From contig NZ_NCXM01000031.1 in assembly GCF_002104765.1 (NCBI RefSeq), positions 1-64,000 on the forward strand: a DNA stretch of 64,000 nt. Reading direction: 5' to 3'. The notes beneath the pieces were generated by a model. The model had not been told where the DNA came from. It worked only from the letters and a program-made list of their open reading frames with translations, and did not search any database. Positions 49,559 through 58,301 of the stretch are shown piece by piece (positions within the stretch are counted from its first letter, which is position 1; each line of letters starts with the position of its first letter). The position numbers and the translations under genes are program-made. Source of the stretch: Mycolicibacterium vulneris (GTDB lineage Bacteria > Actinomycetota > Actinomycetes > Mycobacteriales > Mycobacteriaceae).

Positions 49559-51358
49559 TCACTCCCCGACGGGTGACTGGGTTGGCGTGTGCAGTCTGTC
49601 CAGGGTCTTACCCTTCCCCAGGTACATGTGCACACCACACGGCAGGCACGGATCGAAGCTGCGCACCGTGCGCATGACGTCGATGCCCTTGAAGTTGTCC
49701 CGGCTGTTCTCCTCGAAAATCGGTTGGCCCTGCACCGCGTCCTCGTACGGGCCCGGGGTGCCGAAGCTGTCGCGCGGGTTGGCATTCCACGGCGTGGGTG
49801 GGTACGGGTGATAGTTGGCGATCTTGCCGTCCCGGATCACCATGTGGTGGCTGAGCACACCACGCACCGCCTCGGTGAAGCCGCATCCGATGGCCTCGTC
49901 GGGCACCTCGAACTTCTCCCACGTCTTGGTGCGCCCGGCGCGAATCTCCTCGAGCGCCTTCTCGGCGAAGTGCAATGCGCACGCCGCCGCGTAGGCCTGG
50001 AAGTAGGTGCGCGCCCGGTCGCGTTCGAGCGTGTTGCTGCCGTACGAGGGGATCTTCCACTCCAACTCGACCGGTCCCTTCAGCGCCGTCTTGGGCAGGT
50101 TGATCTTCACACTCGAACCGGTCGCCTTCACGTAACCGATGTCGACCAGGCCGGCCAGTGCGGTCGCCCACAGCCGGGCCAGCGGGCCGCCGCCGGTGTC
50201 CAGCGCCAGGTGGTCCTTGCCGTCGAACCAGCGCGGCGACATCACCCAGCTGTACTTGCCGCCCTCGATGTCCCGCTTCTGCGGGTGCGGGTTGGTGTGC
50301 TGGTTCCACGGGTGACGCCGGTCGATTGCGTTGCCCAGCGGGTCGGTCTTGACGAACATCTCCTGGTCGGTCCAGTCGTCGTAATACGAACTGCCCAAAA
50401 GGATTCGGATGCCGAGGTTGATGTCCACCAGCGAGTGGGTGACCAGCTTGCCGTCGACCACCACACCCGGGGTGACAAACATCGCGTTACCCCAGCGCTC
50501 CATGTCCTTGTATTCGAAGTTGCACACCTCGGGATCCTGGAAGGAGCCCCAGCACCCGAGCAGGGTGCGGCGCAGCCCGACGTTCTCGTAACCGGGCAGC
50601 GCCTCGTAGAAGAAGTCGAACAGGTCGTCGTGCATGGGCACGACCTTCTTCATGAACTCGACGTAGCGCATGAGCCGGGTCATGTAGTCGGTCATCAGCT
50701 GGATGGTTGCGACCGTGCCGACCCCGCCGGGGTACAGCGTGGAGGGATGCACGTGGCGACCTTCCATGAGGCAGAACATCTCTCGCGTCCAGCGGCTGAC
50801 CACGAGCGCTTCGCGGTAGAACTCGCCGCTGAACGGGTTGAGCGAGCGCATGATGTCGGCGATCGTCTTGTACCCGTGGGCGTCGGCGTGCGGCGCCGGT
50901 GTCTTCTCGGCCAGCGAGAGCACACTCGGGTTGGTCTCGGCGACCATCTTCTCGCAGAAGTCCACGCCGACCAGGTTCTCCTGGAAGATGTTGTGGTCGA
51001 ACATGTATTCCGCGGCCTCACCGAGGTTGACGATCCACTCGCCCAGATGCGGCGGCTTGACGCCGTAGGCCATGTTCTGCGTGTAGCACGAACAGGTGGC
51101 GTGGTTGTCGCCGCAGATGCCGCAGATGCGGCTGGTGATGAAGTGGGCGTCGCGAGGATCCTTGCCCTTCATGAAGATCGAGTAGCCGCGGAAGATCGAC
51201 GAGGTGCTGTGGCACTCGACGACCTCTCGGTTCTCGAAGTCGATCTTGGTGTAGATGCCCAGGCTGCCCACAATTCTGGTGATGGGATCCCAGGCCATGT
51301 CGACCAGTTGGCCGGGTTCCCGCTTGGCGTGGGTGGTTTCAGGACTGATGGTTGTCAT
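49559..51358 (-). CDS. hucL: Uptake [NiFe]-hydrogenase large subunit, Huc type (group 2a)
   Basis: A 599-residue catalytic subunit. Ni-Fe ligands: C79 and C82 (RICGICGDNHATCS) and C571, C574 (DPCLPCGVH). His577 is followed by a 22-residue tail that the endopeptidase should remove. The start WDPITRIVGSLGIYTKIDF and the whole length closely resemble M. smegmatis HucL, which oxidises atmospheric H2 and is oxygen-insensitive. No signal peptide; the holoenzyme is expected at the inner face of the membrane. High-affinity activity is inferred from homology. Confidence 0.94.
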   Translation of the reverse strand: MTTISPETTHAKREPGQLVDMAWDPITRIVGSLGIYTKIDFENREVVECHSTSSIFRGYSIFMKGKDPRDAHFITSRICGICGDNHATCSCYTQNMAYGVKPPHLGEWIVNLGEAAEYMFDHNIFQENLVGVDFCEKMVAETNPSVLSLAEKTPAPHADAHGYKTIADIMRSLNPFSGEFYREALVVSRWTREMFCLMEGRHVHPSTLYPGGVGTVATIQLMTDYMTRLMRYVEFMKKVVPMHDDLFDFFYEALPGYENVGLRRTLLGCWGSFQDPEVCNFEYKDMERWGNAMFVTPGVVVDGKLVTHSLVDINLGIRILLGSSYYDDWTDQEMFVKTDPLGNAIDRRHPWNQHTNPHPQKRDIEGGKYSWVMSPRWFDGKDHLALDTGGGPLARLWATALAGLVDIGYVKATGSSVKINLPKTALKGPVELEWKIPSYGSNTLERDRARTYFQAYAAACALHFAEKALEEIRAGRTKTWEKFEVPDEAIGCGFTEAVRGVLSHHMVIRDGKIANYHPYPPTPWNANPRDSFGTPGPYEDAVQGQPIFEENSRDNFKGIDVMRTVRSFDPCLPCGVHMYLGKGKTLDRLHTPTQSPVGE

Positions 51359-51461
51359 CGCGTTACTTCTTCCGCTTTGGCTGCTGTCAGCGTTGGCTGA
51401 TGCGGCGACGGCTCTTCGTCTATGACTGTGCGAGGGGAGCGCGCCGACCGGGTAGGTGGGC

Positions 51462-52517
51462 CTACCAGGTGCGGCGCGCTCCAGTGGTGAGTTGGTCGCC
51501 GTTGTGGCGCCACCGCGGCTCTTTGTCGACGGTCCGTTCCGTGATACCCCTCAGACTGCGAATCACGGCTCCGTACAAACCCGATGCGGTGCTCGAGATC
51601 TTGCCGCCCGGCGGCTCGTCCATGAACGGCATGAACTTGTCCGGGAACCCCGGCATCGTGCAGCCGATGCAGATCCCACCGACGTTGGGGCAACCCCCGA
51701 CGCCGTTGATCCATCCGCGCTTGGGCACGTTGCATTTGACAACGGGCCCCCAGCAGCCAAGCTTGACAATGCATTTCGGCGACCCGTATTCGGTGGCGAA
51801 GTCGCCCTGCTCGTAGTAGCCGGCCCGGTCGCAACCCTCGTGCACGGTCTTGCCGAACAGCCACTGCGGGCGCAGCGCGTCATCGAGCGGGATCATCGGT
51901 GCCTGGCCGGTCGCCATGTAGAGCAAGTAGGTCAGCGTCTCCGACAGGTTGTCCGGCTGGATCGGGCAACCGGGCACGCACACGATCGGGATGCCCGCCT
52001 TGCTCTTCCAGCCCCAGCCGAGGTAGTCCGGCACGCCCATCGCCCCCGTCGGGTTGCCGGCCATCGCGTGGATTCCCCCGTAGGTGGCGCAGGTCCCGAC
52101 CGCCACGATGGCGGTGGCCTTGGGCGCCAACCGGTCGAGCCACTCACTGGTGGTCATCGGCTGCCCGGTGGCCGGGTCGTTACCGAAGCCGCACCAGTAG
52201 CCCTCATCCTTGATCTTCTCGTTCGGAATCGATCCCTCGACCACGAGCACGAAGGGTTCCAACTCGCCGCGGTCGGCTTTGAAGAACCACTCCAAAAAGT
52301 CGTCCGCCCCTCCGTTCGGGCCGCATTCGAAGTCGATCAGGGGCCAGTGCACGGCGACCTGAGGGAGTCCGGGCAGGGCTCCCAGGGCGATCTCCTCGAC
52401 GCTGGGCTGGGTGGCAGCAGTCAATGCCACCGAATCACCGTCACAACTGAGGCCCGCGTTAATCCATAGAACATGGATCAATGTTTGTTCTGCCTTGACT
52501 GCTGCTTCTGTTGGCAT
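51462..52517 (-). CDS. hucS: Uptake [NiFe]-hydrogenase small subunit, Huc type (group 2a)
   Basis: A 351-residue electron-transfer subunit without a Tat signal, as in group 2 enzymes. Proximal cluster ligands C25, C143 and C184 are present, but the usual second Cys of CxxC is Asp28 (LSCDGDS), which predicts a three-iron proximal cluster. Distal ligands H226, C229, C249, C255; medial C262, C283, C286 (GGICIGCTMPGF). M. smegmatis Huc has three [3Fe-4S] clusters, in line with this. A promoter of its own lies upstream. The HucL start is 103 bp downstream. Confidence 0.94.
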   Translation of the reverse strand: MPTEAAVKAEQTLIHVLWINAGLSCDGDSVALTAATQPSVEEIALGALPGLPQVAVHWPLIDFECGPNGGADDFLEWFFKADRGELEPFVLVVEGSIPNEKIKDEGYWCGFGNDPATGQPMTTSEWLDRLAPKATAIVAVGTCATYGGIHAMAGNPTGAMGVPDYLGWGWKSKAGIPIVCVPGCPIQPDNLSETLTYLLYMATGQAPMIPLDDALRPQWLFGKTVHEGCDRAGYYEQGDFATEYGSPKCIVKLGCWGPVVKCNVPKRGWINGVGGCPNVGGICIGCTMPGFPDKFMPFMDEPPGGKISSTASGLYGAVIRSLRGITERTVDKEPRWRHNGDQLTTGARRTW

Positions 52518-52598
52518 GCTGCAGCTCTCCGGAGCCGGGCTGGGGCTCCTGCGCCGCCGGAGTCGACCGTCGGCCCACTTGCGCAGCGCTAGTTTTTG

Positions 52599-52627
52599 GG
52601 TCTACTCCGGCTATCGAGCGTTGTCAA
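52599..52627 (-). promoter_or_regulatory. Promoter of the hydrogenase structural genes
   Basis: On the minus strand TTGACA (52627-52622) is followed by a 17-bp spacer and TAGACC (52604-52599). It is 82 bp before the hucS ATG. The -35 is a perfect SigA-type hexamer, the best promoter match in the window. It would let hucS-hucL be expressed separately from hypA-hypB. Confidence 0.65.
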
Positions 52628-52720
52628 CGGTCCGACATCACTTGCTGGTACGCACGCGTTGCATAGTACCGAAAAGCCATGGCGCGCTTAGGTGATTCGT
52701 CGAGTCCGGCTCGGGGGTCG

Positions 52721-52741
52721 TCCTGCGAATGTTTCGCAGGA
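52721..52741 (-). terminator. Perfect 9-bp hairpin after hypB
   Basis: TCCTGCGAA-TGT-TTCGCAGGA begins 23 bp past the hypB stop. The arms match exactly. There is no U-run after it on the minus strand, so it may attenuate rather than end the hypAB transcript, or act as a protein-binding palindrome. Confidence 0.5.
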
Positions 52742-52764
52742 GCGTGGTCGCCGTCGGGCATGAT

Positions 52765-53550
52765 TCAGGCGTCGTCCGCAGCGAAGCGACGCAGCCAGCC
52801 GAACCACGCGGCCATACCGTCGCCGGTGCGCGCACTGACCGGCAAGATCGTCGCTGCCGCATTGACTTTGCGGACGTGGGCGATGTACGTGTCGACGTCC
52901 ACGTCGAGGTGGGGAACCAGGTCGATCTTGTTGAGCAGCACCACATCGACCGACCGGAACATCACCGGATACTTCAGCGGCTTGTCCTCGCCCTCGGTCA
53001 CCGAATACACCATGGCCTTGGCGTGCTCGCCGACGTCGAACTCGGCCGGGCAGACCAGATTTCCGACGTTCTCGATGATCACCATGTCCAGCGCGGCGAG
53101 GTCGAGCCCGGGCAGTGCGCGGTTGATCATGGGGGCGTCAAGATGGCATTCGCCGCCAAACCCATTGCTGGTATTGAGCAGCGACACCTGGGCGCCGCGG
53201 CCGCTGAGCTTGGCCGCGTCCAGGTCGGTGGCGATATCGCCCTCGATCACCCCGATGCCCAGCTCGCCGGCGAGTTCGTCGAGCGTTGCCTGCAGGATGG
53301 TGGTCTTGCCCGATCCCGGCGAGCTCATCAGGTTGAGGGTGCGCACCCCGTTGGTCTCGAAGGCCGCCCGGTTGGCGTCGGCGAGCAGGTCGTTCTCGGC
53401 GAAGATCGCCTCCAGCACGTCGATGCGCTGGCTGCCGGTCCGATAGCGGCTGTGATCGCCGTGGTCGTGATCGTGATCATGCGGAAGGTGATCGTGGGAG
53501 TGAGTGTGCACGGTTCCGTCGTCGTGCCGATGAAATCTACCCATCGCCAA
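52765..53550 (-). CDS. hypB: Nickel-binding GTPase HypB
   Basis: A 261-residue GTPase that delivers Ni to the large subunit with HypA. A His/Asp-rich stretch at residues 8-34 (HTHSHDHLPHDHDHDHGDH) can store nickel. P-loop SSPGSGKTT, ENVGNLVCP metal site and NKIDL follow. A second in-frame ATG is at 53544. 6 bp downstream of hypA. Confidence 0.95.
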   Translation of the reverse strand: MAMGRFHRHDDGTVHTHSHDHLPHDHDHDHGDHSRYRTGSQRIDVLEAIFAENDLLADANRAAFETNGVRTLNLMSSPGSGKTTILQATLDELAGELGIGVIEGDIATDLDAAKLSGRGAQVSLLNTSNGFGGECHLDAPMINRALPGLDLAALDMVIIENVGNLVCPAEFDVGEHAKAMVYSVTEGEDKPLKYPVMFRSVDVVLLNKIDLVPHLDVDVDTYIAHVRKVNAAATILPVSARTGDGMAAWFGWLRRFAADDA

Positions 53551-53556
53551 CGCCTT

Positions 53557-53892
53557 TCACGAGACATCCAATGACGTCACCAAGAATTCGTTGCCGCGCA
53601 GCACCTCGACGTCGGAGCTGTCGCACCGGGGACACCAGATCGACCACGGCGAGGTGATCTCGGACCGCCCGCCGCACGCACGGCACCGGACCTCGGCGTC
53701 GACGCATTCGAGTTCCAGCTCGGCGTCCGGCATGTCCTCGGCGTCGCGGACCAGCGTCCAGCAGAAGGACAGCGACTCAGGCACCACCTGACGAAGCGCA
53801 CCCACCCGCACCCGCACCACGTCGACGTGCCGGCCGTCGGCGTGATCCTTGACCACGCCGGCGATCGCTTCGCACAGCGACAGCTCATGCAC
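53557..53892 (-). CDS. hypA: Hydrogenase nickel-insertion protein HypA
   Basis: A 111-residue HypA. Ni-binding His2 (MHELSLCEAI) and a zinc site of two CxxC pairs (CRACGG, CPRCDS). It works with HypB. The leader holds an exact 10-bp tandem duplication, ACCGCCGATC at 53891-53900 and 53901-53910, which covers the ribosome-binding region, so the start is not supported by a clear Shine-Dalgarno. Confidence 0.94.
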   Translation of the reverse strand: MHELSLCEAIAGVVKDHADGRHVDVVRVRVGALRQVVPESLSFCWTLVRDAEDMPDAELELECVDAEVRCRACGGRSEITSPWSIWCPRCDSSDVEVLRGNEFLVTSLDVS

Positions 53893-53994
53893 CGCCGATC
53901 ACCGCCGATCCGCGAGCCGGGCGCAGGCCGAAAAGCCCATGAGCACTGTTCTACACCCGAACGGCCGTCTGCGGTCAGTCTCGTGCCGCTCGGC

Positions 53995-55107
53995 TCAGGG
54001 GGTCCACTTCTCTTCGATGCGCCCGTAGCGCCAGACGAGCAGGGCCACCGCCCACGTGACGACGAACATGCCGACGACGATGTAGCCGATCGTGTTCAGG
54101 TCCAGCCCGCCGATCCAGGTCCAGAACGCGCCGCGCCAACCGAACTGGTCGGCGAACAGGACGAGCAGTTCGATGCTGCCGATCAGGAGCGCGATCGCCA
54201 CCGACAGGGCGGTGATGGTGAGGTTGTAGTAGATCTTGCGCACCGGGTTGGAAAAGGCCCAGCCGTAGGCGAAATTCATGAACGAGCCGTCGATGGTGTC
54301 CAGCAGGCACATGCCGGCGGTGAACAGCACCGGCAGGCACATGATGGCGTACCAGGGCAGGCCGGCCGCGGCGCTCGTGCCGGCCAGCACCAGCAGCGCG
54401 ATCTCGGTGGCGGTGTCGAAGCCGAGCCCGAACAATAATCCGACGGGATAGCAGTGCCAGGACCTGGTGATCGACTTGGTGACGCGGCCGAGCAACCGGT
54501 TCATCAGTCCGCGGTTGTCCAGGTGCCGCTCCAGTTCGGCCGCGTCGGCGTCGGGATCGTATTCACCGCGGCGCAGCCGGGCGAAGACGCGCAGGATGCC
54601 GACCAGGACGATGACGTTGAGCAGCGCGATCGCGTATAGGAAGACACCCGAGACGCTGGTGCCGATCAGTCCGGTGTAGTGGTGCAGCGTCGAGGAGTCG
54701 TCGCTGACCGGTCCCACCACCGCCTTCACCCCGCACGCCAGCAGCACCGCCAGCCCGAAGACCACGGTGGAGTGGCCCAGCGAGAAGAAGAAGCCGACGG
54801 CCAGCGGGCGCTGGCCGTCGTTCATCAGCTTGCGGGTGGTGTTGTCGATTGCGGCGATGTGGTCGGCGTCGAAGGCGTGACGCATGCCCAGGGTGTAGGC
54901 CGTCAATCCGACACCGACGCCAAAAGCTTTGCCCCCCAAGCTGTATTGGGCCGGGGCGACGAAGACGACCATGGTGAACCAGCCGAGCAGGTGCAGCGCG
55001 ACGATCACCGCCAGCATCGATCCCAGTCGACACCACTCCGCCGGCGACAGGGCGCCGAGAAACCTCGTCGTCCGTGACGGCCGCCGGTCGATCTCGGTGC
55101 TGGCCAC
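53995..55107 (-). CDS. nicT: Nickel/cobalt permease NicT (NiCoT family)
   Basis: A 370-residue, eight-helix transporter. The signature RHAFDADHIAAIDN (HX4DH) in the second helix and LGFDTATEIALL are present. It imports Ni2+ (or Co2+) and here probably supplies the hydrogenase; Co2+ for the cob genes of this window is possible. The GTG at 55107 follows GGAAGGAC. It is 102 bp upstream of hypA and divergent from a Fur-family gene. The M. tuberculosis orthologue is Rv2856, next to mtr but with no hydrogenase. Confidence 0.93.
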   Translation of the reverse strand: MASTEIDRRPSRTTRFLGALSPAEWCRLGSMLAVIVALHLLGWFTMVVFVAPAQYSLGGKAFGVGVGLTAYTLGMRHAFDADHIAAIDNTTRKLMNDGQRPLAVGFFFSLGHSTVVFGLAVLLACGVKAVVGPVSDDSSTLHHYTGLIGTSVSGVFLYAIALLNVIVLVGILRVFARLRRGEYDPDADAAELERHLDNRGLMNRLLGRVTKSITRSWHCYPVGLLFGLGFDTATEIALLVLAGTSAAAGLPWYAIMCLPVLFTAGMCLLDTIDGSFMNFAYGWAFSNPVRKIYYNLTITALSVAIALLIGSIELLVLFADQFGWRGAFWTWIGGLDLNTIGYIVVGMFVVTWAVALLVWRYGRIEEKWTP

Positions 55108-55207
55108 TGGGGTCCTTCCGGCGCGTCCTTGCGGTATCGGCTGAGAACAACCGGCACGACTGTAAGTACCGCAGCTCGCCAGATGCAAGTGAGTCGCAGG
55201 AATTAAG

Positions 55208-55756
55208 GTGCCTCGATCGCGCCGAAGACTGGCGGTCCCGGCGCTGCGGCGCGACACTGAACCGGTGGCGCCCAAGCCTTCGGTACTGGATGCGTCGGTC
55301 AACGAGAGGATCGGCGATTTTCTGCGCGCCCGGGGGCTGCGGCGGATGGCCTCGCGGATCCAGGTGCTGGCGGTGCTCGAGCCGGTCAACGGTCACCTCC
55401 CGGTCGCCGAGATCGACAAGCGGCTGCGGGAGTGCCTGCCGCCTGGCGCCCACGCGCCCGATGTGGCCACCGTCTATCGCACGGTGACGACGCTGGTCGA
55501 TCAGGGGGTGTTGCACGCGTTGACGCTCGACGGCGGTGTGACGACCTACGGCCTGGCCACCGCGCCGCACCATCACGCCGTGTGTACGAAGTGCGCCACC
55601 ATCATCGAGGTGCCCGCCCGTCAGCTGAGCTCGGCGCTCGAACACGCGATGGCGGGCAGCTCGTTCGCGCTGTCGGAGGCGGCCGGGCTGACGCTGCACG
55701 GCCTGTGCCCGCAGTGCCAGCAGGACAAGTCCGCGGCGCGGCCGCGCCAGCGCTGA
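55208..55756 (+). CDS. Fur-family metalloregulator, possibly nickel-responsive (Nur)
   Basis: A 182-residue Fur-family repressor. DNA-binding half: ASRIQVLAVLEPVNGHLPVA, VATVYRTVTTLVDQGV. Metal sites: HHHAVCTKC and the second Zn pair CPQC. Two starts are possible: GTG 55208, used here, or GTG 55265, which gives a more usual length. It is divergent from nicT with a 100-bp shared promoter region, so repression of nickel uptake is likely; a zinc or iron role cannot be ruled out from sequence. Confidence 0.82.
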   Translation: MPRSRRRLAVPALRRDTEPVAPKPSVLDASVNERIGDFLRARGLRRMASRIQVLAVLEPVNGHLPVAEIDKRLRECLPPGAHAPDVATVYRTVTTLVDQGVLHALTLDGGVTTYGLATAPHHHAVCTKCATIIEVPARQLSSALEHAMAGSSFALSEAAGLTLHGLCPQCQQDKSAARPRQR

Positions 55757-55758
55757 GG

Positions 55759-57138
55759 TCAGCGCAAGCCCAGCAGCGCGTTCTCGACCACCTCGGGCAG
55801 CGCCGGGTGGATCCAGTACTGCCCGCGGGCCATCCGCGGGGCGGTGAGCCCGAAACTCATCGCCTGGATCAACGGCTGGATGATCGACGAGGCCTGATGG
55901 CCCATGATGTGCGCACCCAGCAGCCGGCCGGTGCCGCGCTCGGCGACGAGCTTGACGATTCCGGTGGTGTCCTCCGACGCCCAGCCGTAGGTGACGTCGC
56001 CGTAGTCCTGGATCTTGACCGAAACCTTGAAACCCTTTGCGATAGCCTCGTTTTCGGTCAGCCCGACGGAGGCGACCTGCGGATCGGTGAACACCGCCGA
56101 GGGCACGTAGCGATGGTCGGTGACGGCCATCGCCTCGGTGTCGTCCCAGTCGCAGAGCAGGTTGTGTTGCACGACGCGCGCTTCGTGGTTGGCCACGTGC
56201 TTGAGCTCATACGGCGACGAGACGTCGCCGAGCGCGAAAACCCCACGCGCCGTGGTCCGCTGGTATTGATCCACGGCCACCAGGCCGTCCTCGACGGCGA
56301 CGCCGGCCTGCTCGAGGTCGAGTTGATCGGCGTTGGACACCCGGCCGGTCGCCACCAGCAGCGCGTCGGCGTGCACGGTGCGACCGTCGTCGAGTTGTAT
56401 CGCGACGCCCGAACCTTGGTTTTCGGCGCCCACGACGTTGCGGTGGGTGTGCAGTTCCCATTTGCTCGACGCGATGCGGGTGAAGCGCTCGCTGACGACG
56501 TCGTCGAGATGCCGCAGCAGTGTGGAGCCCCGGACCACCAGGGTGACGCGCGATCCCAGCGAGGAAAAGATGTGGGCGAATTCGGCCGCCACGAAACCAC
56601 CCCCGACGATCACCAGATGCTCTGGCAGTTCGGGGATTCGCATAATCGTGTCGCTGGTGTGGTACCGGGCGCCGCACTCGAGGATCGCCGGGGGCACCAC
56701 GGCCCGCGCCCCCGCGGCGATCACGACCTGGTCGGCGGTGAACTCGTCGCCGGCGTCGGTGCGTAACAGGTAGCGCCCGTCGGACTGGACCGGCCCGAAC
56801 CGGGTGTGCTGCTTGTACACGTCGACGTTGGGTGCGGAGCTGCGGTAGTCCTCACCACCGACCCCGATCGGATCGATGCGCCCGAAGACGCGCGAGACGA
56901 TGTCGTCCCAGCGCACCCGGTCGATGCGCGCGTCGATGCCGAAGCGCGCCGCATCCCGGATCGTCTGGGCGACCTCGGCGGCGTAGACGAACATCTTGGT
57001 CGGGATGCACCCGACGTTGAGGCACGTGCCACCGAAGGTGCCCTGCTCGCAGATCGCCACCCGCTTTTCGTCAAAGCGGTCATCGAGAATGCTGTTGCCC
57101 GAACCGGTTCCGATGATCGCGACGTCGTAGGTCTCCAA
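55759..57138 (-). CDS. mtr: Mycothione reductase
   Basis: A 459-residue FAD disulfide reductase that regenerates mycothiol (MSH) from mycothione with NADPH. Redox cysteines C39 and C44 (GGTCLNVGCIPTK), C-terminal catalytic H444 and E449 (HPALPEVVE), and the dimer interface are intact. The TTG at 57138 gives METYD, matching M. tuberculosis Mtr, and AAAGGGG is 8 bp upstream. Confidence 0.94.
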   Translation of the reverse strand: METYDVAIIGTGSGNSILDDRFDEKRVAICEQGTFGGTCLNVGCIPTKMFVYAAEVAQTIRDAARFGIDARIDRVRWDDIVSRVFGRIDPIGVGGEDYRSSAPNVDVYKQHTRFGPVQSDGRYLLRTDAGDEFTADQVVIAAGARAVVPPAILECGARYHTSDTIMRIPELPEHLVIVGGGFVAAEFAHIFSSLGSRVTLVVRGSTLLRHLDDVVSERFTRIASSKWELHTHRNVVGAENQGSGVAIQLDDGRTVHADALLVATGRVSNADQLDLEQAGVAVEDGLVAVDQYQRTTARGVFALGDVSSPYELKHVANHEARVVQHNLLCDWDDTEAMAVTDHRYVPSAVFTDPQVASVGLTENEAIAKGFKVSVKIQDYGDVTYGWASEDTTGIVKLVAERGTGRLLGAHIMGHQASSIIQPLIQAMSFGLTAPRMARGQYWIHPALPEVVENALLGLR

Positions 57139-57142
57139 GCCG

Positions 57143-58192
57143 TCACCCCTTTCGCAGCGATGCCGAGGCATATTTGTCGGTGCGCAGGTAGCCGTCCAGC
57201 CAGAGATCCAGTTCCCGATAGGCGACTTCGCGCGGCGCCGGCAGCGATAAAAACACGTCGTGCTTGGCGTCGGCCACCGGGACCACGGCGGTGCGGTTGC
57301 CGACGCAGCCGGCCCAGCGGGCGATCTGGGTGACGTCGAGAACCGCGTCGCCGCACTGCATGGATGCGGAATCGGCGCTTTCGTGCACGCTGTGATCCGA
57401 TCGCAGAATCAAATTCGGCACGCCGACGTCCAGACCGCGATGCAGCCGGGCCTGGCCGCGGCGGATGGCGTGCAGCCAGCCGAAGGTGATGGGGAAGCCG
57501 CCGACGGGTTTCCACTGCAGGTTGTAGTCGAATTCGCCGCCATAGTCGCGGTGCAGGGTGGTGCCGTAGCCGCCCTCAACCGGCGACCGGGCCACGCCCT
57601 TGGACCGCAGGCGGGACAGGCCGGCGATCAGCGCCACGGTCACGGAATGCCGCAGGATGGGCGGGCCGGGCAGCTCCAGGAACGGGCTGTTGAGCACCAG
57701 GCCGCCAACGCGGGCGTGCGCGGCCGGATTTCGCCGGCGCAACCGGTCCAGCCACAGCGACACGATGAGCCCGCCCGCGGAATGCGCGTACAGCAGCACC
57801 TTGCCACGTTGCGCGATGCCGGCCAGCGCCTGGTCGAGTTCGCCCTCGTAGTCGGTGAGGTCGGTGATGAAGTGCGGCGTCTGGCCGTCGCGCCGCGACC
57901 GGCCGCACTTATGGAGGTCGAGCGCGTAGAAGCTGAAGCCGCGGGCCGCGAAGCGATCGGCCAGCTCGGTGTGGAAGAAGTAGTCGGTGTAGCCGTGCAC
58001 CGCCAGCACCGCGGGCCCGGCGGGCGCCGCCTCGCGGCCCGCTTGGTGCGGTTCGGGTCCGCGCCGTATCAGCGTCGCGACGATGTCGCCTTCACCGGCG
58101 GGATCGGACCCGAGCGTGATGGTGCGCTGCTGATAACCGGGGAGGACGTCGGGCACCCAGTCGGTCACTTCGCCGGTCACCCTGCCAGTCAC
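57143..58192 (-). CDS. Alpha/beta-hydrolase (Rv2854-like serine hydrolase)
   Basis: A 349-residue hydrolase. Oxyanion region AVHGYTDYFFH, nucleophile Ser in YAHSAGGLIVS, Asp likely in ILRSDHSVHES and His in DAKHDVFLSLPA. It resembles monoacylglycerol-lipase/lysophospholipase-type enzymes; substrate unknown. It precedes mtr by 4 bp, the same pairing as in M. tuberculosis. GTG start. Confidence 0.87.
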   Translation of the reverse strand: MTGRVTGEVTDWVPDVLPGYQQRTITLGSDPAGEGDIVATLIRRGPEPHQAGREAAPAGPAVLAVHGYTDYFFHTELADRFAARGFSFYALDLHKCGRSRRDGQTPHFITDLTDYEGELDQALAGIAQRGKVLLYAHSAGGLIVSLWLDRLRRRNPAAHARVGGLVLNSPFLELPGPPILRHSVTVALIAGLSRLRSKGVARSPVEGGYGTTLHRDYGGEFDYNLQWKPVGGFPITFGWLHAIRRGQARLHRGLDVGVPNLILRSDHSVHESADSASMQCGDAVLDVTQIARWAGCVGNRTAVVPVADAKHDVFLSLPAPREVAYRELDLWLDGYLRTDKYASASLRKG

Positions 58193-58301
58193 GAGGCCAG
58201 CTTAGAGCTTTTGCTGGCCATCGGGCGGCGCACGTCGTTCGCGGTCACTTTGCCTCGGATAACCTGGGATCGGCCCAGTCGAGGGAAGGACCAGCAAGCC
58301 G

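Noticed and set aside
55142..55200. TGCAAGTGAGTCGCA and GCGGTA/TACCGC as a firm Nur box
   Set aside because: Arms are imperfect or too far apart; kept only as a weak candidate within a finding.
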